Origin: Mesostigma viride
Taxonomy: Eukaryota; Streptophyta; Mesostigmatophyceae; Mesostigmatales; Mesostigmataceae
Length of the DNA stretch: 64,000 nucleotides
Assembly (NCBI GenBank): GCA_009746045.1
Contig: RPFO01000104.1
Coordinates: 2,026,948-2,090,947, forward strand
Direction of reading: 5' to 3'
The notes below the pieces were generated by a model, which was not told the DNA's origin, made no database searches, and was given only the letters and a program-made list of their open reading frames with translations. Position 1 is the first letter of the stretch. Each line of letters starts with the position of its first letter. Shown piece after piece: positions 54,800-64,000 of this stretch. A program made the translations under genes and the position numbers.

Positions 54800-57020
54800 G
54801 CTCAAGTCAATGATCAGCAGCCTTGCCCTTGCCCTTGTCCTGGGATGGACCAGCCTTGTCCTTGCTGCCACCCTGAGCTGGCTTGCTCTGACCTTCCTGC
54901 CTCAGGTACGAGGGACACTCATTCCTGAAGTGACCCTTCCCCTGGCAGAAATAACATTCCACCTGACTGATGTCCCGTGAGGTCCCACTGCTGGGCCCAG
55001 CCTTGGGAGGACCACCCACCCTCTTGAAGTCAAACTGGGACTGTGGATGTCCCGACTTCGGCGGGGTCCCCCGTCCAGCCCTTCTGTCACGCCCCCTCCT
55101 GGACCTTCCTCGACCCCTTGAAGAGGTCTCAGGCCCTCTCGAGGGCGCTGGGCCCCCGTGGCCCGATCCCCTCATGGACTTAACCGTGGGTTCAGTGGCC
55201 TCCTCATCACCCTGACGAGGGCGCTTACCACCCACGTACTTGCCGCTGAAACACTCATACAACTGGTCCGTCATGGCTGCCCAGCCATGGACCTGTCGCA
55301 TGTGGATGGTCACATTATCCATGGTGACCGGATCCAGCTGCAGCGACTTGAGAAAGTCGCCCATGGCCATCCGATCTGCGACGAAGAAGCCCTTGGCCAT
55401 GGCGTCCTCCCTCAGCTTGACGAAGTCTTCAAAGGCGTGGACCACTAGCTGCCCCTTGATGGGCTTGTAGTCCAGGTATTCTTGCTTCAGGTGGGACCCA
55501 TCTATGGTCCTCTTGTCACTCAGGAACGACCTGAGTCGCGTCATAAACGCCGCCAGGTGTCCCCCGCCGCGTGTCGCTCCCGAACAAACTTGAACAGCCG
55601 CCTCGCCGACTGCCGTATGTAGGCACTAGACGCCAGGATGCGAAGCTTGTCACCGTTGTATATCTCCGTGTACAAGTTCATGTCCTCTAACATCCTCTCA
55701 GCATCCCGGGGCTGCCAATTGTCCTTGATGGACTGAAACTGGCCTAGCACCGCGTACCCCTCAGCAACGGTTGGTCGCTTAGGCGCCGCTTGATCTGCGG
55801 CTGGCGCGTGCTGCCCGCCCTGCGATCCTTGGCTCTGATTATCTGGCACCTCAGCCTGGTCTCCCAGCGCCTGGCCGTCCCCGCGTCCATCGCGTCCACC
55901 GCGTCCATCGCGTCCATCTCGTCCATCCAGCCCAGCGCCGCGCCGCCGAAGCCCATAAAGCCCGCTTGTTGGTTGATAGCTCCATCCTCCATGATGGCCT
56001 CTGTTCAGATCTGCTACAGCCAGCCAAGTGGCCAAGCAGCAATTAAAGCAATATAAGCTACTGAACAAGAAAGGAAAGTGCCAAGTGTTACCACTCAGGC
56101 AAGACCACCACGGCTGGCCCCAGGCGCGTCCTGGTTCTCCTTGTCGCTGTCGTCGTCGCTGTCGCTCACCACAATCAGCTCTGGTACCCTGCTACCTGCT
56201 GCGCCGTCGTCGACCCGCTGTCGGCCCGCGATGACTGAATCGTCACCGTTGGTAAAGTAGACAGGTGACAACCCGTCGTTGGCACCTCGCGGATTGTACG
56301 TTGGCACCTCGTGGTCGCCAAGTGTCTCGTCGCCTAGCCCAGCGACACCCCCTGCTCCTACCTCAAGGTCACTATCGTACCCAAGAGGTGCAAACTCCTC
56401 CCAACGCGTCACACGAACGCGAAGGGGCGGGGGCAGTTCCTGAAAAGGAACTCTTACTCGCTCTGGAAACCTGCCGACTCTTGTCGCGCGCTGTCCTCCG
56501 GCGATGGCTTCCGCTGTCGCCCCGACCTCTGCAAGCCGCCTGTGATGCTCCGCTCCGCGTCGTTCACGCCTAACTGGCCCGCTGCAACACCCTCGTCGCC
56601 GATGCCGCCTGCGAAAGCACGTGGTACTCCCGCGCCCGCTACTGTCGGCACAAACTCGTGTCGCCCTGCGCCAGCTGCCTCCGCAACCTCGCCTCGCCTT
56701 GCTGCCAACTCCGTCCGCACTCGCTCTGCTACTGCAGTAATCACCGTCTGGATGCCGACCAACCCGTGAAGCTCCTGCTCAAGGTCGTCGATGCTCCGGT
56801 GCTCCGGAATGACGATGGTTTGTACGTGTCGCAGAATTCGCTCCCAATCTTCGACCTGGTCGTCGACGAATTGCACGAAGCTGCGATTTACAGGCGGACG
56901 ATCTGCAAGCAATAAAGATAGATCCCGAACGACACGGCGTAATTCAGGAGAAATCGAACCCCCAGCAGACTGCCGAAACCGGAAATCCTGCTGCCGTTGT
57001 TCCTCCTGCACCATTCACCA
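54800..57020 (-). mobile_element. gag region of the Copia-type element
   Basis: Region from after the 5' LTR to the pol start. It holds a capsid-like stretch (YLDYKPIKGQLVVHAFEDFV), an Arg/Gly-rich stretch, the knuckle CYFCQGKGHFRNEC and a Lys-rich end. More than one frame is used. Fossil; given as a region only. Confidence 0.7.
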
Positions 57021-57107
57021 CCGGACGAGCTCCTCTCGTCGTCAACGCTGCACACCGCAACCGGCAACGACCCTCCTGGCCGTTCCGCTGAGACTGGTTG
57101 TAATTTG

Positions 57108-57806
57108 AGTTAACGTTCTTAGCACACGCAATGTGAAGGATATGGTTGCAATGCAGCAATGTGTGAATATGGTTGGAAACGGAGCTTTGTTAAAATCGGA
57201 TAATGTTTACAGCGCTCACACACTTGAGGCTTGTACACGCGCTTGCCAAGTCAAGGCACAACACGTGAGGCGGGCTCGCAAGAGATGCCCATTTGGCACT
57301 GGCCTATTGTTTATATACTTGTGCACTGTGCTTGCTAGTCCTGAGCAGCCTAGGAGGCCTGCTCAGTAATAACACCCCGGTACAGTATTCACTACCTGTA
57401 CAGCGCCCAGCTCCTATACAGTAGGTCTGCCATACAGGCACAGTGACCACAGAGCACAGTCCACAGTGACTATTGCATCTGCACCTAGAAGTCCAGGACT
57501 AAGCCTGTGGTACCAACAGACCACAGGTTAAGGTTCCTATTTCCTGCGCACGACGTATTAATCCAATACCGTCGTAGGTACAGCACCTAATTCCTGTCAG
57601 CCCAGGAATTACTGTCGACCCCATATGTCGTCGTCAAATATTCACGTCCGACTTAGAAGAACAGCCGGCTCGCGCTCGCGCGCGACCGGGAAGTCGGAAC
57701 GCCATAACTTTCTGGATACTCGTCGGAATGAACTCGTTCCGGACGTGCCGCTGGAATCGCAGAGATATGCCGAATCAGGATCACGCCAATGCGCTTGGCG
57801 TTAACT
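57108..57806 (-). repeat. 5' LTR of the Copia-type element
   Basis: 699 bp, about 99% like its mate at 49,772-50,467; followed by the target duplication AGAGG. Confidence 0.93.
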
Positions 57807-57811
57807 AGAGG

Positions 57812-58551
57812 AACGTCTCACGATGGACATCCAGAAGAGAATGGTTAGGCAGCGGATGAGTGACAGTGCCAGCGACCGTTTTGATGAGTTTTTGCGTTCT
57901 GTGGCTGGACGTGCGTGTACCGACCTCCCCTCTCTCCTATTGGGCTTTCGCCGGTTTCTGTTACCCCAGGATCAGCTTCGCATGGATCGGGACGCACTGG
58001 CTAACTGTACACAGGCTGGTTTGACGCTGCCACAGTTCGTGGAGCAATTCACCAACCTTAGAGCCAAGATTCCCCAATGCTCTGACGCAGAGGCGCTTCA
58101 CAGACTCCTGCATGGCATGGCTCCCCACGTGCGACTGGATGTGGACAAGCACTTCTCCCAGTTCGACTATGTGGACTGGCAATGGGACAAGGTGTTGTCT
58201 TATGTGCTCACCCTCTGTCGTGTGCCTGCTTTTTCTGTCAAGTGGGAGCCTGTGGCCACGCCAGTGCCACCCATCAAGAAGTCCCTGAACCAGCTGGATG
58301 ACCTCCTGGGGGAGCTCAATGCCTTGGATCCCACCCAGGGTAACTGTTTTATCTGCAACCAGCCAGGTCACTTTGCACGGGACTGCCCTAGACGGGACCA
58401 GTTTCCCCCTGCCACGAGAGGACCTTTTGGCGCCTTACCATCTCCCAGGCCACCCAGCCTTCCTCCTGGCGTTCCTGCTGGCGATCACCGGATGCAGCCA
58501 GGGTTCCAGCCCAACTTCCAGCCCTCTGGGAGGTTCCAGTCCCGCGCTTGA
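57812..58551 (+). mobile_element. Chromovirus gag region, right part, with zinc knuckle
   Basis: Open frame with the Ty3-type capsid pattern (LTLPQFVEQFTNLRAKIP, LHRLLHGMAPHVRLDV) and the knuckle CFICNQPGHFARDC, then a Pro-rich end. It lies directly after the Copia-type insertion. Confidence 0.85.
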
Positions 58552-58738
58552 CCCTTCAGCAGACAGGATAAGCGTAGGATGGTGAACGCTCTCATGCAGC
58601 TGCTGGCAGATGAGGAGGATGGGGGGACGAGGATGAGCCTCCAGCACCACCTGAGCAGCTTCCACCATCAAGCAGTGGAGCACTCCCAGACCCACCTGAG
58701 TCAAAAAACTAGTTGGGTCCCCAGGTCATCCTTCTGTC

Positions 58739-61700
58739 ATGGCCAGGTCTGACCTGCCTGCTGTTGACGTTAGGCCAGTGAACACTGTGGGTGCTTCTGA
58801 CCCTGCTGTCCCTGTGGGTCCTCCTGTACCAGGTCACTTACTCAAGTTTCAGGCTAGGCTCCTCAACGTGCCAGTTCCCTTGGCTCAACCAGCTTGCTTG
58901 TTTATGATTGATTCTGGTGCTGGCAGTAATTATATTGCTGCATCCTTGGTGCAGGAGTTGAAGTTGCCTGTGTTGGCCCACCCCACACCTGTCATGGTGC
59001 AGTATTCTGATGGCAGGAGAAGCTGCTCACCTGGCTATGTGCAGCTCATCTTCCAAGTTTGTTCATCCCAGACTTTGGAAGTGACAGCAGATGTCATTCC
59101 CCTCACGGCAGCAGATGTGATTTTGGGGATCCCATGGTTGTCTGACACCAATCCTGCTATTTCTTGGCCTGACAGGGTGGTCCAGTTCAAGGATGGGGCC
59201 GTGTGGGATGCTACCTGTGTGTTGCCAGGGGGGAGAAGAACAGCCACTGAGTGCTGTTCCTCACAGACAGCTGTCAATGATGGCAAGGGAGGGGAAGCAG
59301 GTGCGAAAGGGGTGGATCAAGAGCCGACTTTGGAGGAGAAACGGGCTGCCCTACTGAAGCATGTGTGGTCTGCCAAGCATACTCTGTCTTATTTGGCCAC
59401 CTATCCAGTGGAACACATCTTTTTCCTGCATTTGGTGCCTAATGAACCTGAGTCTGCTAGTGGTCATTCTGTCAATGCTGTCAGCTCTACTGTCACCACT
59501 GAGCAACAACAACAGCATGATGCCTTGTTGGACAGGTATGGAGCCATCTTTGAGGACAAGATGCCCCAGTATCCTCCTGAGGGACCCATCACACACGTCA
59601 TCAAGTTGGTAGAGGGTGCTCGTCCTCCTTTTGTGCCTATGTACAGGATTGGCCCTGCAGAGATGGCAGAGCTGAAGACCATACTTATTGGCCTGTTGGA
59701 GGCTGGTCTGATCCTCCCAGCTAACAGTCCTTTCAGTTCTGGGTGTTTGCTTGTACCCAAGCATGATGGGGGGTGGAGGTTGTGCATTGACCTGAGGGGA
59801 CTGAACAAGGTGACTGTCAAGTCCAGGTACCCTCTGCCCAGAATTGATGAGTTGCTGGAGAGGACTGCAGGAGCTGCCTTCTTTACCAAGTTTGACCTCA
59901 GGCATGCTTTCTGGCAGATCAGGGTGGCTACTGAGGACATCCCCAAGACGGCCTTTTCTACCCCATGGGGACAGTTCCAGTGGACAGTAATGCCCATGGG
60001 TGCCTCTAACAGTCCTGCCACCATGCAGATGTTTGTCAATGCCATCTTTGGCCACCTGACTGGAAATGCCCTTCCCCAGATCTCACCTGACCTTCGCAAC
60101 CCCAGGTTCAAGGACATTGCCCACTTGTGTGACACTACCAGGGTGGTCTTCAGGACTTGTGTGGTCGTCTACCTGGACGACATTCTGGTACACTCTCGTA
60201 CCTTCAGGGAGCATCTGGAGAACGTGGAAGAGGTCCTTAAGGTGATCCAGCAGTATCATCTGTCGGTGAAGAGGTCCAAGGTGGAGTGGGGCCAAGAGGT
60301 GAAGTTTCTGGGCTACCAGCTGAGCGCTGCAGGTATGACTCCTGAGGCCAGCAAGGTCTCTGCTGTTTTGGAGTGGCCTGTGTTGAAGTCAGTTCAGGAT
60401 GTCAGATCCTTTCTGGGCCTGGTGGGCTGGTACCGACGGTTCATCCCTGACATGGCGGCCATCTCTGGTCCCCTGTTAGCCCTGCTCAAGAAGGATGTTC
60501 CCTTTGAGTGGACTGCAGCATGCCAGCAAGCTTTTGATGTGTTGAAGCAGAAGCTTACCACTGCTCCCTTGCTGGTGGGCCCCAACCCAGACTTGCCATA
60601 CCAGGTTAGGTCTGATGCCTCACAGGGTGCTATTGGGCAGTACTAATGCAAGATCATGGTAATGGCCCTCAACCAGTGGAATACATGTCCAGGAGTATGA
60701 CGTCTGCAGAACGTAACTACCCTGTTCATGAGCAGGAGCTGCTGGGGTTGGTGGTGGCCTGTCACAAGTGGGAACACCTACTGAAGGGGGCTCAGTTTTC
60801 TGTGGCCAGCAGCGCCAGGGATGGGCAGGGCAACGAGTCTATTACCCTGATGACTGATCACAGGCCCTTGGTACATGTGTTGGAACAGACCCGGATGAGT
60901 AAGAGGATGGCTGGATGGATGGAGTTCCTGGGGGGGTTTGGACCTTTCTCTGTGAGGTACATTCCTGGTACGCAGAATGTGGTGCCTGACGCCCTGTCCA
61001 GGAGGAGGGATTTGATGGGGAGTTTTCATGAGGACTTGGACATCTGTGCTGCCCTGATTTCTGTGGTAGAGTGTGGAGCCTTGACTAGAGCTCAGGCCAA
61101 CAACCAGAAGGTTTCTCAACTGTTGACACCACCTGTAGGGAATAACGGTGGTCCCGTGATGCTCATCGACCAGGGCTCTGTCCCAGAGTTGACAGGCGTC
61201 CAGGAGGGTGTCCAGTCACTGTCTGACAGTCTTAGGAGAATTCCTGAAGGTGTGGTGCCCACTCCCACAGTGCAGCCAGGTGAGGGAGGCCCTGCTAGGC
61301 GCAGCAGAGGTAGGCCCAGGAAGTGGGTCATGGACCCTGTGTTGGTAGGCCGGTCCAAGGTGTTGGCCTCTCAGGTGATGGCAAGGTCAAAAGGGCCTAT
61401 AGCTACTACTGTCTCATCCAAGCAGTTGGTGGCTAGCCCTGGGCAGGAAGAGGAGATGCAGATGCAGCCCCTGGGACCTGACAAGGACCTGGTGTTGCCT
61501 AATCCTTTAAATATTTCCCTGCTGGACGTCATCAAGGCCTTCACCAAGACGGAGGACATGGCTACTGCAGCTATCCAGAGGGGCAACTTTGGCAATAGAC
61601 CTGTAGAATACTGGGAGGGCGTTCTGTATGTTCACACTCATGATGCAGAGCACACGGTGACTAGAAAAGTGTATGTGCCTGAGATGGCCATTCCCACAGT

Positions 61701-63075
61701 GTTACATTGTTTCCATGACGATGTGACTGCGTGTCATCCTGGTTATGCTAAGCTACTTCATGAGGTGCAGCAGAGGTTTTGGTGGCCTGGCCTTTATCAG
61801 GATGTTAAGGCCTATGTGGATTCCTGTGACTCCTGCCAGAGAAATAAGGTCAGGAACCAAGCCACGCCCATCTTTCCCATGGCTATGCCCATACCCCTGC
61901 GCCCTTGGATCAGTGTGACTATGGATTTTATCTGTGGTCTTCCCATGTCAGATGGTGGCAATGACAGGATCCTAGTGGTCATGGACAGGCTGTCCAGGAT
62001 GTGCCATCTGATTCCTTGCAATACTCATCTCACCGCTGCACAGTGTGTGGATTTGTTTATGAAGGAGATCTACCGTCTGCACGGCATGCCTAGAGTGATC
62101 ATCACTGATCAGGACCCCCTTTGGCTGTCAGGGTTTTGGAAGTCATTCTTTGACATCCTAGACACTAAGCTGGCATTCGGTGTGGCCTACAGGTGTGCCA
62201 GTACTGGGGCGGTGGAGAGGATGAACAGAATTGTCAGGGAGTGTCAAAAGCACTATTGTACACACGACAACAAGGACTGGGACAAGAAGATACCTTTCAT
62301 AGAGTTCGCAATCAACAACTCTCCTCTGGCTCCTCACCAGATGTCCCCCTTCGTGATCTGCAATGGCCAGTGCCCCTTGACACCATTCGACTTGGAACTG
62401 CCTGACAGAGACGCTGAAGGCCCTTTCCAGCGACGTCTTGGTTCAGTCCAGCAGTTGTTGGCTTCCTTCCAGGAGGCTCACAGCATTGTGGCTACCCAGC
62501 TGTTGAGGACACAGGACAAGTACCTGACTAACGCCTGGCAGCAAACAGTGGCCAGTCATTCCTTTGTAGCTCCTGGGGACTTGGTGTTGTTGGAAGCCAA
62601 CAGAGTGCTGCCTGAGAAGGAGCAATGCAGGAAACTGCAACCACTCTGGTTGGGTCCTTACCCAGTGTTGGCCACCTTTCACTATGGTACCGTGGTCCAG
62701 GTCCAGGTGCCTTCTCACTGGAAGCTCAGGAATAATATTTTTCACCTAGCACAGCTGAAACTGTACAGGCGTAACACCTTGCCAGGCAGATTGTCTGCCC
62801 CCTTGCCTTATGAGTTGGATTCAGAGGGGGAGAAGATCTATGAAGTGGAGCGGTTGTTGGCTCACAGGGTGAAGGGGAAAGGTCGTACTAAACAGCTGCA
62901 GTTTAAGGTACACTGGAAGGGAGAGCTAGAGGTGACTGCTACGTGGCTGTGGCTGTCTGATCTCACCAATAGTCACTCTGCTGTACTAGATTATTGTCAG
63001 CGTCATGGGATCACCTTGCCTGAGTGGTATGTCATGGGCTCTGAGCAGAGTGCTCCCCTTCATAGCTCCCAGTGA
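58739..63075 (+). mobile_element. Chromovirus pol region
   Basis: Protease with FMIDSGAGSNYI and VILGIPWL (about 58,890-59,140); reverse transcriptase with CIDLRGLNKVTVKSRYPLP, FTKFDLRHAFWQI and VVVYLDDILVHS (59,600-60,400); RNase H with PVHEQELLGLV and LMTDHRPLVH (60,540-61,010); integrase with the HHCC zinc finger (HPGYAKLL, CDSCQRNK) and VTMDFICGLP, IITDQDPLW, GAVERMNRIV (61,680-62,400); chromodomain with YEVERLLAHRV and LQFKVHWKG (62,830-63,020). This is the full chromovirus set in the standard order. It is broken in about one place. Confidence 0.93.
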
Positions 63076-63103
63076 GCACTGCTAACGCCTCCTTTTTGGT
63101 GCT

Positions 63104-63844
63104 GTGTGTCTGTGGTTGCCAGCCATGGCAGACTCCCATCCTGAGGGGACACCCAGGCCACCTGCCCAACTCCAGGAAGACCCTGGATTCGTGGAGGGCC
63201 ATTTTCTCAACCTATTCCAGCGTATGGTCCATGATCAGCAGCGGCACGAGCAGCGACACGGGGCCCTTATATCAAGGTTGATTCATGTGGAGGATTTGGT
63301 CACCCAGATGGCAGAACATTTGAGGGCTGGGCACCTTCCACTGGTGGGTTCTGCTAGGCCTGCAGCCTTGGAGGCCCAGGTAGCTCAGGAGGTTATCCCC
63401 ACCATGGTGGCCTCAGTCCCCCCCTCTACGGAGGCTCCTCCGCCCTCTAAGGTGGTGGTACACTTGCCCAGGTCTGTTGTCCCAACGAAACAGGTGGAGC
63501 AGTACTTGGACCACCGTAAATGTACCCCTGAACAGTGCGAGTGGTGTAAATCCTTGTACACAGCCATGAAGGCCCTCGACCAGACAGTGGTGGAGGAGGG
63601 TGAACTAGTACCCGAGGGTATGGTAGAGTTGGCCCTGGACTGTCTGCCCCCCAGTCTTTGTGAGATTGGTTCACCCATGGTGGCTTATATTATGCACACC
63701 GTCTTTGCAGTGTACCCGTGGCCTTCGTTTGACATGAGGCCGGTGGAGGGCCAGGACCTGATGGCAGCTCTGCCCAGTGATCTGAGACTCGCCTTTGCAG
63801 AGCTCCAGCCAGTGGTTATTCCCAGACCTATACTGAGCTGTTAG
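63104..63844 (+). mobile_element. Extra ORF after chromovirus pol, unknown
   Basis: A 246-residue frame, with a start possible at MADSHPEGTPRPP, begins just after pol. It has a helical stretch (VHDQQRHEQRHGALISRLIH), a Cys-rich CTPEQCEWCKSLY and an acidic middle. No signal peptide or membrane span is seen, so it does not look like an envelope. I do not recognise it. Being inside the element, it is probably an accessory or second gag-like ORF. Confidence 0.55.
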
Positions 63845-64000
63845 AGCAAGCTGTTCAGCAGGGAGAGTTTGACATGACTCCGTCGTCCAGCTGCTCTGTG
63901 ATGTCATGTTTTCCACACAAGGACAGCACGGTTTCGTGGGGCTGCAGTTACCAAAGTTCCCTAACGAGCTGAGAGCCAGGCTCACACCCTTGAGAGTGCT

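Larger units (their letters stand above)
49772..57806 (-). mobile_element. Copia-type LTR element inserted in the chromovirus gag
   Basis: Full-length, 8,035 bp, minus orientation. LTRs 49,772-50,467 and 57,108-57,806, both AGTTAACG...CGTTAACT (8-bp inverted ends); 5-bp target duplication AGAGG at 49,767-49,771 and 57,807-57,811. A purine tract lies next to the 49,772 LTR, which fixes the direction. The LTRs differ by about 1% (fewer than ten substitutions and a few small gaps), so the insertion is young. Parts: gag region (about 54,800-57,000) with knuckle CYFCQGKGHFRNEC; pol (51,216-54,773), open throughout, with integrase, a retropepsin-like stretch, reverse transcriptase and RNase H. It looks nearly whole, with perhaps one or two breaks in gag. 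Confidence 0.93.
48000..64000 (+). mobile_element. Ty3/Gypsy chromovirus, 5' LTR to past pol; right end outside window
   Basis: Fossil LTR element. Parts: 5' LTR, primer-binding site, gag with a CX2CX4HX4C knuckle, pol with protease, reverse transcriptase, RNase H, integrase and a C-terminal chromodomain, and a further ORF. The order protease-RT-RNase H-integrase and the chromodomain place it in the chromoviruses. It is split once by the Copia-type element at 49,772-57,806 and otherwise has few breaks (about one or two), so it is fairly young. The 3' LTR is not in the window, so age from LTRs and target duplication cannot be judged. It abuts LINE copy 2 at its left edge. Confidence 0.92.

Overview
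This window looks like repeat-rich nuclear DNA from a green alga (Viridiplantae). The reasons are a plant-type methionine S-methyltransferase gene, introns with GT-AG borders, a TGTAA motif after the stop of that gene, GC-rich exons with long Gly/Ala/Ser/His-rich inserts, and a mix of LINEs, a chromovirus and a Copia-type element. The species cannot be fixed from the sequence. All family assignments are from memory of protein families; no search was run.

Layout. 1-9.7 kb (+): the 3' part of a methionine S-methyltransferase (MMT) gene, six exons in phase, ending at 9667; its methyltransferase half lies before the window. 9.7-17.7 kb: gene-poor, with a degraded 3' end of a LINE (10.7-11.6 kb) and a head-to-head cluster of LINE pieces carrying a CCHC knuckle and a nuclease-like domain (12.8-15.8 kb). 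17.8-19.4 kb (-): a complete four-exon SmD2 spliceosome core gene. 22.5-41.3 kb (-): one large gene of at least 15 exons for a surface protein with IPT/TIG domains, beta-rich extracellular segments, GCC2/GCC3-like cysteine repeats, one membrane span and a Lys-rich plus Gly-Gly-Tyr-Pro tail; its 5' end is not found. 42.5-64 kb: a nest of transposons. Two copies of a minus-strand LINE (zf-RVT type) are broken, one by an APE-type LINE and one by a short dispersed repeat; a Ty3 chromovirus begins at 48,000 abutting the second copy, and a young Copia-type element (49,772-57,806, 5-bp target duplication) sits inside the chromovirus gag.

Most striking pattern. In all three host genes, exon edges and their splice sites reappear as decayed or tandem copies in the next intron or in the 3' flank. 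In MMT this is seen after exons 2, 3 and 4 (three copies after exon 4), and before exon 1. In the TIG gene several 5' splice sites are the first unit of a tandem array. In SmD2 the last codons and stop are repeated about five times downstream. One TIG-gene exon has itself been split by an 835-bp array of a 13-bp unit. This suggests that exon borders seed the minisatellites here.
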